64,000 nt of DNA from positions 54,075,253-54,139,252 of the forward strand of contig OY986438.1 of the NCBI GenBank assembly GCA_963920525.1. The letters are read 5' to 3'. The stretch comes from Dichetophora obliterata. Its lineage: Eukaryota; Arthropoda; Insecta; Diptera; Sciomyzidae. Shown in pieces: positions 1-9,827 of this stretch (position 1 is the stretch's first letter; each line of letters opens with the position of its first letter). The translations under genes and the position numbers were made by a program. The notes under the pieces were generated by a model, which was not told where the DNA came from, ran no database searches, and saw nothing but the letters and a program-made list of their open reading frames with translations.

Positions 1-67
1 TGCAGGCTTTGAATTTGACGAAAGCGACGACGCATACAAAGAAAAAGTTGCGTATATTGCACAGCAG

Positions 68-1111
68 TTGTCACCAGCTGACCTGGTAACAATAAGCAAC
101 ATTCTAAACATTAGCTACAAAGTGGACGATCTAAAGCTTCATATTTTCCGAAACTTGAGGAAGGGGAATTTGCTGCAGGCAAGCGAAGGCGAAAATCAAG
201 ACGAAGATGGCGACGAGAGTGAAACAAGCGATTTTGAAGGATTTGATGAAATTAATAATCAACATAAAAACAAACAACAGGTCGATTGTACAGGCAGTGA
301 TTGTTTTGCATCTTTAGATGGCAACGAGAATTTACAAGGCATATCACGAAATAATTTCATGCAAGCGCCAAGATTTGCACTTAATTTCAGGGATATCGAA
401 GATTCGGTTCGTCAGATTGACGGCAGTGGGAAAATTACAATCGAACAGTGGTTAAGTGAGTTCGAGGAAACAGCTGCGATTATGTACTGGGACGATTTCC
501 AGAAATAAGTGTTTGCGAAGAAATCATTAAAATGTTTAGCTAAGTTATATATTCAAAGTGAGAGAGGTGTGACCACTTGGAACAAGTTAAAAGCTATGTT
601 GCGCGAAGAATTTAAGCAAGAATCAAATAGTGAGGAAATTCATAAAATGCTTATTGATCGAAAAATCAAAAAAGATGAAAGTGTACAAGAGTATTTTTTA
701 AACACGAAGGACATAGCGGCACGCGCAAATGTTGACAATAAATCATTAATACAATACGTTATAGACGTTATTAAAGATTTTAGTATTTTAGAATTATTTT
801 TAATAAAACAATTTTGTACGGTGTATGTAATATAAAAGATTTTAAAGAAAAGCTTAAATGTTACGAAAAAATAAAAGAAAGTTCCAAGCAAACAAGTGAT
901 ATCAAAAATTTTGAAAAGAAGAATGTTTTTACCAAAAATGTTCAAAAAGAAATTACATGCTATAATTGTGGTGGAAAAGGACACAAGTCCAGTGAGTGTA
1001 AAAATAAGGAAAAAGGTACTAAGTGCTTCGAATGCAACGGTTACGGACACATTGCAAAGAATTGTCCCGCGAATAAAAATAAATCGTTTGTTGCTAATAC
1101 AAAAGTTTTGA
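68..1111 (+). pseudogene. Ty3/gypsy gag, broken, with two CCHC zinc knuckles
   Basis: This is the capsid/nucleocapsid part of the degenerate retrotransposon. The first frame (68-835) is interrupted by an in-frame stop at 506-508; the second frame takes over at about 814. The capsid-like segment contains a WLSEFEETA stretch and, after the stop, a WNKLKAMLREEF segment typical of retrotransposon Gag. The nucleocapsid part (about 955-1080) shows two CX2CX4HX4C knuckles, CYNCGGKGHKSSEC and CFECNGYGHIAKNC, which bind RNA in this family. About 120 bases before the knuckles the frame changes. No functional Gag could be made. Confidence 0.8.
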
Positions 1112-1419
1112 AAAATTTAAATTTAATGAACAAGAAAGTCTTAATAGACAATCAAAATTTTCTGGCTTTAATAGATACGGGCAGCAAGTTTAACATCATG
1201 TCCGATAGAGTTTTTAACAAAACAAAATTGGTGGAATCTAATGTTTATTTTATCGGTTTCGGTGTAAACAAAATTGAAAATAGCATTAAACCATTCGGGC
1301 AAATAAAGAAATTAACTGAAATAGACGGTGACGATTATAGTTTGTGTTTTCATATAGTGCCGGAAAAATGTATGGAAGAAGACTTAGTGATAGTTGTAGA
1401 CATTTGTTCCCAATCATAA
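1112..1419 (+). pseudogene. Ty3/gypsy aspartic protease fragment
   Basis: In the same frame as the zinc knuckles, a LIDTGSKFNIM stretch (about 1171-1203) is the active-site D-T-G of retropepsin-like proteases that process Gag-Pol. The frame ends at a stop at 1417-1419, after a weak match to the second half of the fold. Its position between nucleocapsid and reverse transcriptase is the normal one. The stop separates it from the RT and makes the locus a pseudogene. Confidence 0.7.
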
Positions 1420-1478
1420 ATTATAATTAACCCACTGGAGTTTATATTAAAAGTATAAAAGAAACCAAAAATGATGAG

Positions 1479-2792
1479 GTGAACCGAATAATGAAAATTG
1501 ATGTTGTATCAAAAGGTGACGATTTAAATATTGACGAAGCCGCGAGTGAACATGCCAAAGAAAGAGTAATTGAAATATTGCATAATTACAAACTGGCAAA
1601 AACAGAAACGGTCAATGTCGGAATGTCTATTGTGCTTTCAAACGAAACTCCTATAAGTTCACGTCCGCGAAGACTTCCAATTATGGAACGCCATATTGTT
1701 GACGACCAATTCGAGCAATGGTTAAAAGACGGTATAGTGGAGGCGTCCGAATCCGAATTTAGTAGTGCGGTTGTTCTTGTTAAGAAACGTGACGGTTCTC
1801 CAAGGTTGTGCATTGACTAAAGGAAAATAAACAAAGTAATTCTAAAAGATCGTTTCCCTTTGCCTTTGATTGAAGATCAACTAGATCATTTGCAGAACGC
1901 GAAAATATTTAGTACGATTGACCTTAAAAACGGGTATTTCCATGTCAATGTTGCGGAATCCAGTCGGAAATACACCTCCTTCGTCACACATAATGGACAG
2001 TTTCAATTCCGAAAGGTACCATTTGGCTTATCCAATTCACCTGCTGTCTTCCAAAGGAATGTTAATTCAATTTTTCGTAATTTGTCACGACAAGGTAAAG
2101 CATTGCCTTATGTTGATGATGTTATAATCCCAGCTAATAACGAAGAACAAGCTTAACAATATTGAGAAAAAGTAATTAACATTTGCAACATATACGGACT
2201 TGAGATACATTTTAAGAAAAGTAATTTTCTAATGCGAAAAGTGGAGTTTTTAGGACATGTAATTAGTAACGGGCAGGTTTCACCATCGCCAGCAAAAGTC
2301 GAAGCTCTGTTAAAATTTCCGATACCACAAAATATAAAACAATTAGAAAGCTTTCTTGGAATGGCCAGTTATTTCAAAAAATTTATTTACAATTTCTCAT
2401 TAATTGCAAAGCCACTGACAGACTTGAAAAAGCAAAACAGAAAATTTATAATAACAAACGAACATCTAGTTTCATTTAATTCTCTTAAGAAAATTTTGAG
2501 CGAAAATCCATTACTTAGTACATTTAATCAACATTTGGAGACCGAGGTTAATACGCATGCGTCTATGGAAGGCTATGGCGCAGTCTTATTGCAAAAATCA
2601 TCAGACGATGGTCAGTTTCATCCAGTTTACTTCATGAGCAAGAAGACGACAGATGCTGAAAGAAAGTATTGCAGTTATGAACTTGAAATTTTGGCAGTTA
2701 TAGAAGCTTTAAAAAAGTTTAGAGTCTACCTGTTGGGTTTACCGTTCAAACTGATCACAGACTGCAACGCATTTACTAAAACGTTAGAATAA
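1479..2792 (+). pseudogene. Ty3/gypsy reverse transcriptase and RNase H, broken
   Basis: Three open pieces in one frame (1479-1820, 1860-2156, 2232-2792) together read through the RT fingers (WLKDGIVEASESEFSS, VLVKKRDGSPRLCID), palm (STIDLKNGYFHV, FGLSNSPAVFQR) and the catalytic YVDD near 2110. They continue into connection and RNase H (YGAVLLQ, ERKYCSYELEILAV). The pieces are separated only by in-frame stops (ends at 1820, 2156, 2792). The first RNase H aspartate appears to be His (THAS where TDAS is usual). The gene is non-functional. Confidence 0.85.
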
Positions 2793-2842
2793 AAAAGACT
2801 TATGCACCAGAGTAGCTGGATGGGTATTATTCCTAGAGGAGT

Positions 2843-4498
2843 ATGATTATGTCGTTGAACACATCGGATACGCAAATGAAGCATGTCGACTCGCTAAGTC
2901 GCTTCCCAATCATGATGATTAAAGACGATGGAATCCTTGTTAATATCAGGCAAGCGCAGATGCAAGACGAAAATTTGAAGACGATTGAAGCCATTCTTGA
3001 TGAAAAATCAACGTACGACGGATACTACCGTGAAGGAAACATATTGTATAGAATGGTGGGTGGAAACGAATTGCTTGTTTTTCCAAGAGGCATGCAAAGA
3101 GAAATCATTCGCCAAGCGCATGACAGAGGGCATTTTGCTATGAAGAAGATGAAAGAGCTGATTTGCAAAGATTACTACATACCAAAACTGGACGAGAAGA
3201 TTCAAAAGCATATAACAAATTGCGTTCCTTGTGTTATCAACAATTGGAAAATTGGGAAACAAGAAGGAGAGTTGCATCCGCTTAATAAAGGAGACGTACC
3301 ACTTCAAACGTATCATGTGGATTTTTTGGGGCCACTAGAATCAACAAGTAAGCAGTTCAAGCATATTTTCGCAGTCATTGATTCATTCACTAAGTTTTGC
3401 TGGCTCTACCCCATGAAATCGACGACGACTCGGGAGGCAATAAGCAAGTTGCAGACTCAAGGTGCAGTATTCGGGAACCCATCTCAAATTGTTTCCGACA
3501 AAGGCTCTGCATTTACCTCTGACGATTTCCAAAAATATTGTAAGGAAGAAAACATCAAGCTTCATCAAGTAACAAAATGGTCTGCCTCGGGCCAACGGGC
3601 AAGTCGAAAGACTTAGTGCAGTATAATCGTGAACGTGCTATCCAAACTGAGTATAAACGATCCGACGAAATGGTATCAACATGCAGCAAAAGTACAGCAA
3701 GTTATCAACTCAACGTTTAGCCGTAGTACTTCTTCGACACCTTTTGAGCTGCTCGTAGGTGTGAAAATGAGAACCAAAGACGACATAAGAATCAAAAGAT
3801 TAATTGAAGAAGAAATGACGGTCGAATTTGGTGAACTACGGAATGAAAGAAGACAAGCAGCAAAGCAACAAATGCTAAAACTACAAGAAGAGAACCGCAA
3901 AGCCTACAACTTACGCCGCAAAAAGCCGAACCGTTATAAAATTGGTGATGTAGTTGCAATCAAGAGAACAGAATTTGGAGGAGGACTCAAGTTGAAAGTC
4001 AAATACTTAGGGCCTTATCAAATCACTCAAGTGAAGCCGTGTAATACCTTGAACAAATTGACGACGACTGCAACAGTGCGTCAAATGTCAAATTATTTTT
4101 ATATGCTTTTCTTATGGAGGTGAATGTGGTGAAAATGTTGCAACGAAAATGAGAGATAGCAACAAAGTCGCTGTCGTTGTTCTAGAATTGTTTCTAATTT
4201 GACGTGCGACAACAGAGCAATATAAGTGTTTGTGTATACGTGAATGAAACAATCTAATGATATTTCCAGATTGTTGTTTCTTTCTTCATGTTGTTTCGCA
4301 CTGTTGCAGTCGTCGTCAATGTGTTCAGTACATAACACATACGATGTTGTCAAAATTGGGTACGATGAAGGGCCGAAACGTACTACAACCTGTACTGAGT
4401 TCATGAAGCCGTGGCCCTACGAAACTGAATCAGACGACGACGTAGAAGTATTCGGGTCGAATACCAGTCAGGACGGCCGAATTGTGGGAATGAGATAG
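2843..4498 (+). pseudogene. Ty3/gypsy integrase, frameshifted and interrupted by a MITE
   Basis: The segment 2843-3616 holds the HHCC zinc finger (AHDRGHF then CVPCV) and the first two catalytic aspartates of the DDE core (YHVDFLGPL, VSDKGSAF). The third-residue region is lost by a frameshift and stops at about 3580-3620. 3629-4049 gives the C-terminal part, including a chromodomain-like or GPY-type end (YKIGDVVAIKR, YLGPYQIT). The original reading frame resumes at about 4335 (YDVVKIGYDEGPKRTT to 4498). The 278 bp between are a TIR-flanked insertion, not integrase. The element cannot integrate. Confidence 0.8.
4050..4327. mobile_element. 278-bp MITE nested in gypsy integrase
   Basis: Left arm 4050-4080 and right arm 4297-4327 are inverted copies of a 31-bp sequence beginning TGAACA and matching at 30 of 31 positions. 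The interior has no ORF of note. The insertion separates two parts of the integrase C-terminus that read in sequence on either side. I could not find a clean target duplication, so the superfamily stays open. Confidence 0.75.
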
Positions 4499-4644
4499 CA
4501 AGTGAGCACTGTTGTGCTTTGACCCCTTCGTTCATACGCTCATAAGTTGTGCTGGACAGTTGGGAAAGAAACGCGAAGACGATAAGACGTGCAACAAGTG
4601 AAACTCATTAAAATCTAATTTCAATGTTACTCTATTCATTTTTA
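4484..4644 (+). repeat. Possible 3' LTR start of the gypsy element
   Basis: After the pol end a purine tract (GGACGGCCGAA) precedes TGTGGGAATGAGATAGC, which resembles the polypurine tract/LTR junction of gypsy-type elements. The LTR would be cut by the mariner at 4645 and could resume after 5931, where AATAAA-like signals occur (about 5955). No 5' LTR is available for comparison, so this is a weak call. Confidence 0.3.
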
Positions 4645-5931
4645 TTGGGGGTTGGAATTAGTTTTAAAGGTTTTCTAAGAGATGGCGTAACTATCAATAG
4701 ATCGCATCGGGCACACCTGTGACTATATTCATTTCAAAGCACATTGTCTAAGCTTCATTTTTCAGTATGTGTCATTCCACTGAAGTGTAAACAACATATA
4801 TTTTTTTCTCTGTGAACATGTCGACTTTCGTTCCAACAAAACGCAATTTGCGGGAAGGTTTACTTTTGTGCTTCCATTTGAAGAAAAAAGCGGTTGAAGC
4901 ACAACGCACGCTTACTGAGGCTTACGGGGACTATGCTCCATCGATTTCTACTTGTGAGTACTGGTTCTGTCGGTTTAAAAGTGGTGATTTTGATACGGAA
5001 GACAAAGAGCGTCCGGGCCAGCCGAAAAAGTTTGAAGATGAGGAATTGGAGGCTTTGCTCGATTAAGACCCGTGTCAAACCCTTCAAGAATTGTCAGAAT
5101 CATTGGGAATCGACTTATCAACGGTCGGCAAACGCTCGAAGGCCATGGGAATGATTCAAAAGCAAGGAAATTGGGTGCCGTACCAGTTGAAGCCGAGAGA
5201 CGTTGAACGGCGATTTTGCATGTGCGAACAACTGCTTCAACGGCATAAAAGGAAGAGTTTTTTGCATCGTATTGTCACTGGCGATGAAAAGTGGATCCAT
5301 TACGATAATCCTAAGCGAAAAAAATCGTGGGGACCACCCGGCCATGCATCAACATCGAGGGCCAAGCCGAATATTCACGGCGCCAAGCTTATGCAGTGTA
5401 TTTGGTGGGATCCGAAGGGTGTCGTGTACTATGAACTGCTAAAACCTAACTAAACCATCACTGGGGAACGCTACCAACAACAATTGATGCAATTGAGCCG
5501 AGCATTAAAGGTTAAACGGCCGGAATATGCCAAAAGACACGACAAAGTGGTTTTTCAACATGACAACGCACGGCCACATGTTGCAAGAACCGTCAAGGAA
5601 ACGTTGGAGGCGCTGAATTGGGATGTGCTACCCCACCCGCCTTATAGCCCAGACATAGCCCCTTCCGACTACCACCTATTCAGATCGATGACGCATGGCT
5701 TGGCTGAGCAGCGCTTCACTTCTTACGAGGATACCAAAAAATGGGTCGATTCGTGGATTGCCTCAAAAGACGAATCGTTCTTCCGGCGCGGAATCCATAT
5801 GCTGCCAGAAAGATGGGAAAATGTTGTAGCTAACGATTGACAATACTTTGAATAATATACATTGTACCGTTGTTTCTAAATAAATGCTCAAAAACCGAAA
5901 AAAAACCTTTAAAATTAATTCCAACCCCCAA
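4645..5931 (+). mobile_element. Mariner (mellifera-like) transposon, 1.29 kb
   Basis: Terminal inverted repeats of about 30 bp start TTGGGGGTTGGAATTA at 4645 and end as its complement at 5931. A TA precedes the left end (4643-4644), as expected for Tc1/mariner; the right flank reads AT, so the duplication is not clean. Length and the encoded D,D34D transposase fit mariner. The TIR start resembles that of the mellifera subfamily as I remember it. It lies in or next to the gypsy 3' LTR, so it is younger than that element. Confidence 0.9.
4818..5840 (+). pseudogene. Mariner transposase, three in-frame stops
   Basis: From ATG 4818 a single frame covers the whole transposase: N-terminal HTH domain (REGLLLCFHLKKKAVEAQR), linker (FDTEDKERPGQPKKFEDEE), and catalytic core with VTGDEKWIHYDN, FQHDNARPHVA and PYSPDIAPSDYHLF. 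The last two aspartates are 34 residues apart, the D,D34D signature of mariner. Stops at 5064-5066 and 5451-5453 interrupt the frame, and the stop at 5838-5840 falls just before a GQYFE-like end found in relatives. No frameshifts are present, so decay is recent to moderate. Confidence 0.9.
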
Positions 5932-6012
5932 ATTTTACTTGAATATATCCATCTCTAAATAAATAGAATTAATTATTTTATAATAAAAACACTACATATA
6001 ATTTCTTAAAAA
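5932..6012. other. AT-rich spacer, possibly LTR remnant
   Basis: Right flank of the mariner. It contains AAATAAATAGAATT and several TA-rich stretches and may be the far half of the gypsy 3' LTR. No gene is seen. Confidence 0.3.
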
Positions 6013-6230
6013 ATAATCAGGCCTATCATGAGTAATTTTTCACGCAGAATCAAAAAAGGGAGTTTTAATTTTTAAGATAAAGCTCAGTAACATTTTGGAA
6101 ATTTTAAATGCAAATTTGTTCATCAAAGGTTTATCAACAAATTTTGCATTACAGTCTTGAAATTGAATTTGGTTTAAAATTCAAGTCTGAGGATTCAAAT
6201 GAAATTTCATCATTCGTGAATACCCTTATT
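6013..6230. mobile_element. Diverged MITE with CAGGCCTATCATGA-type TIR
   Basis: The left end (TAATCAGGCCTATCATGAGT) matches the inner arm of the foldback element at 30721-30946. The right end near 6221-6230 (TACCCTTATT) is a diverged inverse copy. Interior sequence (ATTTTGGAAATTT...CAAATTTGTTCATCAA) also matches the 30.8-kb copy. It is non-coding. Confidence 0.6.
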
Positions 6231-7104
6231 TGTTACTTGACAGCCGTGCCAGATATCGTGCAAAAAAGGAAAATATATTAGTAATGCTCACTTAGAATTT
6301 ATAAAGAATTAATAATTAAAACTTTTTGTAGCAATTAATATGAAGAACTAAAGTCTTTATTCTTTGGTCAAGGGAGAAGAATGATTTGCTTTTGGGAGGT
6401 TTTTTAAAAACTTTTCAGCCCCTAACCCTCACGGTAGTATGGGCAGAGCTCGCCCACCTTAGCTCATGAGTGTTGTTGTAGGATGGTTAGGCCAGGGGTG
6501 CCGAAACGATTTTACACTTTGGTTTTTGTTTCTTTTTTAGATTTTAATTCTATTTTCAGATCCGAATGTTTTTTTTATTGGTTTGAATCACTGACTCTGA
6601 CGGATGACGCATAACGCATGCATGCGAGTATTTGTGCGGCGAGGGAACACGTGGACGGCCACAAGACTTCACCCGGCATCTCACCGAACTGCTTGCGATG
6701 GCAAACCAGCACGTGCAGCCGTGCTAGTGTCCGCGGGTCGCTTGACTGAGGCGTTGATGCCACCTTGATGCCAGTCTGGTTAAAGGAAACCAGTGGTGCT
6801 CTAGTCGGGCGCCCTCAAAACTAAATATATAGGGCGGGCGCCTCACAAAATGGCAACACCGCTCCAACGAAATTTAAATTACACTTTGCAAATAATTTTT
6901 GACGGTCGGTTAAGTGCCCGGTAAGAAAACTTCGCCCCGTTACAAAGCATAGGGTGTATGTAATGAAATAAATGATTATGCCAGACTACTCTCTGAACAA
7001 TTTTTCTTAAGGTGTCAATTTTTCATATTTATATCTCAGTAAATATAGAAATGAGAGCAAAAACAAACTCATGAACATGATTCAATCATATAGGTTATGC
7101 AGCC
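6231..7104. other. Intergenic, no gene seen; one GC-richer patch
   Basis: No ORF with a recognisable product is present. About 6600-6830 is GC-richer than its surroundings and might be a transposon fragment, but neither strand gives a protein I recognise. Confidence 0.4.
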
Positions 7105-7436
7105 CATGAAATCTGTTTAATGGGATTTGTGTGCATCTGATTATGCACAACATGGCAACGCATGGCAATGCTCAGATAAAAACAGAAGTGCATCTCTGAA
7201 TATATAGATAAACATAGAAGATCTATTAATTTTTATTTCTTTGTATTCTTCTATGTATTTGAGGCTTGCGCAAAACAGATGTGAAGTTGTAAAATTGTTT
7301 GACCAAGTGCTGTTAATTCATTAAAATAAAATCGTTGTATTCTTTTTTTTTATTGTTTTATTTGACTATGTGACTATGTGTTGCATAATCACCATTTATT
7401 TGGCTGTGTGCCAGCTGCTTATCTGCCATGCGAGGC
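7105..7436. repeat. Copy of the hAT-like MITE found at 31294-31721
   Basis: About 330 bp matches 31360-31700 at high identity, including AACATGGCAACGCATGGCA and TTATCTG...CCATGCGAGGC. This copy lacks the left inverted repeat and ends in the inner part of the right one. Confidence 0.75.
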
Positions 7437-7904
7437 CAAAGGCCCAAACATAATAGGCATGAGATGGCTGCAGCTGATGTCAAATTCTATACGAATACAT
7501 AGAAATCATGTATTCTATGTATTATTACATAATTGCATATTATTACATAATAATTATGTATTATGCGTACAAACCATAATTGCTCAAACCAGCTTTTTCG
7601 TCAAGTTTTGTTAACTTGATCTGGCTGCAGCCAAAGCGAATCAAATCAAATGTTCCGTAAGGAATCAGCTGTTTTTTTATTTCAAAAGAATTTAAATTAA
7701 ATTAACATTAACTTATTTTTGCAATTCATTCCTATTCAACTGAACAAACCAAACAAAACGAATTGAAACACAAATTATCGAATTTTTTCAATGACTTAAA
7801 GACAAGCTCGCTCAAGTCATTTCGGTCAAATTAAGTATTTGACAGAACTTGAGCTAGCTTTTCGTTGATTTTCGTCATAAGCTGCAGCCAGCTCGAGTCC
7901 ATGG
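7437..7904. other. Intergenic, no gene seen
   Basis: AT-rich sequence with scattered short repeats such as ATTACATAATA. Nothing coding was found. Confidence 0.4.
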
Positions 7905-8060
7905 CAAAATTAGACAGGGTAATGTTAGGGCGGAGAGCCGGTGACCGAAACTATCAAAACAAAGTTGACATTTCAAACAAAATCAGCAACCAATGGCCGC
8001 ATTCAGCGCAGACGACAGTTGGCAACTGTTGTGTGAAAATTCGCTGAATGGTTGAATTTT
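7905..8060. repeat. Partial copy of dispersed MITE (family at 40611)
   Basis: GGGCGGAGAGCCGGTGACCG and the following TTGACATTTC stretch match the right part of the MITE at 40611-40823 in inverse orientation. The tail (GGCCGCATTCAGCGCAGAC) matches the relic at 12990-13225. It is non-coding. Confidence 0.6.
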
Positions 8061-8680
8061 GGGAGCGTTAACTAAAACTGATCAAGCAGCGGACGCCATT
8101 TAATCGAGCGAACAAATTCTATGCTACATGAACACAACTGTTTGCTTAACTGTCAGATGCAGCAAATTTAAGTGAGAAACCTTTGCAATTGAATTAAGTT
8201 TACATAAAAATTAAATATAATTTCTACGTCGTATAATTGCTACGTCGTTTTCATTACGCGAGTGAGTGGTTGCTTGGTTTTGAGCTCTATAAAAAATCAA
8301 CAATACCAACTAAAAACAATATTGAAATATTATAAAAACCACTGATCAGGCAAACTTGTGTTTTTGCTTTTCTTTATTCAAAATAATAAACTCGAATAAT
8401 ATATTTAACCATTATTATTTACTCAATCTAAGCCTGTAAATTCATCAAATTAAATAAAACAGAACCATTTAAATATAATAAAAAAAAAGTGAAAAAGCAA
8501 ACAAACAAACAAAAACATCACACATAGACATACAGAGCTCAAAAAGCACGAACAAACTGAAACACAACCCTCCGTTTACGCGTTCGTCATTTGATCTGCG
8601 CTCAGTGATTCACCTACTGCACTTATTCTCTCACCACATATTGATTGTGTTGCGGTCTCACTTTCACCTCTTTCTTCATA

Positions 8681-9052
8681 ATGGCGCCGTCACCTATGAT
8701 AACTCGTCAACAGCGCGAGCAAGGTGTTTCTCGTACCACAAACAAAAGCGAAGAAATGACTAAGCAAGGGAGCAGCAGCGCGCTTTGTACTCAATTGAAT
8801 GCTTTCGAAGAAAGACTCAACGCTAAAATGAGAGAGGAACTTAATCAACTTGTTCTGCGTCAACATTCGATTGATCTATTCAGCGAAATGAAAACCAAAC
8901 TCGGCAATAAAGAAACTAATGTGGCAGCTCTTAATAACAAATTTTGTGAGTATGATGAGAAAATACTGGTCTTAGAGAGTAAAGTCGCCACTCTTTCCAC
9001 ACAATGTGAAGTACTCGCAGAGCAAACAGCTTGTTGCAGAAATAGCAGCAGC

Positions 9053-9083
<31 letters not shown>

Positions 9084-9616
9084 GCAACAGCAGCTGTAAC
9101 GCTAATAACAACAACACTAATGATTATTCTTCAGATGTTATTCTGTTTGGCCTTCCATTTTCAAATGAGGAAAATCTAAAAAGCACCTATAATCATATTT
9201 GCCACTTCATACATTTTCAACCTCCACAAATAAAAGATATATTTCGCATTAAATCGAAATCTAACAACCCTAACCCGCTGGTTGTAATAAAATACTTCTC
9301 TCGCTATGATCGAAATCGCGTTTTGAAGGCATTTGGGTCATACCGAAGGCAACATAAATCTGCAATTAATTTAAGAAATGCTGGCTTTGAATGTGATAAC
9401 AATATCTTCATTTACGAAAGCCTTGATCCTGAGAGCCGGAAGCTACTACAAGCTGCAACTGTTTATAAACGGCAAAAGAGCATTTATAATGCTTATACAT
9501 TTCGAGGTTCTGTCTACATTAGGATGGAAAAGAACGCAGATGGCATCCTCATCAGCAGTTTCGAAAAACTGCAAAATATTATCGAAGGTTTTTCATCAAA
9601 TAGTATTGGGTCTTGA
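8681..9616 (+). CDS. LINE ORF1 protein (coiled coil plus FP-like domain), open
   Basis: I chose ATG 8681, which follows the 5' leader and opens a 311-residue frame. Residues about 35-120 are charged and helical, likely a coiled coil for multimerisation. A poly-Asn run (about residues 126-140) is a microsatellite expansion of AAC. After that comes a domain with DVILFGLPF, DIFRIKSK, PLVVIKYFSRYDRNRVLKA and IFIYESLDPESRKLLQAA. This order matches the FP25K-like, RNA-binding ORF1 domain of many insect LINEs. It would bind the element RNA in the RNP. The frame is intact although ORF2 is dead. Confidence 0.8.
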
Positions 9617-9827
9617 ATTTAAACTTAGATTGCTTTTGTTTATTTATATTGTTATAATTATATATTTTTTATGTCGATTTCTATTCAATAGCTTTCTACA
9701 AGATTTCTATCTCTTCTACTTGATCTGTCTATTTTTCAACTTGCCTAAAACGTTCTCTCCTGTTCTTTATCCTTGTGTTTGGCTCTAGTCATTCGTCTAA
9801 TGGTGATAGTGAAAACAAAAAAAAAAT

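Larger units (their letters stand above)
1..4644 (+). mobile_element. Degenerate Ty3/gypsy LTR retrotransposon, 5' end outside window
   Basis: Gag, protease, reverse transcriptase, RNase H and integrase fragments follow one another in the canonical Ty3/gypsy order (integrase last) on the plus strand, spread over all three frames and cut by stops. The 5' LTR is not in the window. The pol C-terminus runs to about 4498, and a purine-rich tract followed by TGTGGGAATGAG near 4484 could be the start of the 3' LTR, as in gypsy-type elements where the pol end overlaps the LTR. The element is dead: at least two frameshifts and several stops are visible. It is also interrupted by a MITE (4050-4327) and a mariner (4645-5931). 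Two CCHC knuckles in gag and a YVDD reverse transcriptase would fit a mag-like lineage, but I did not establish the clade. Confidence 0.85.

Noticed and set aside
6575..6763. 62-codon minus frame in a GC-richer patch
   Set aside because: No similarity to a known protein and no gene context.
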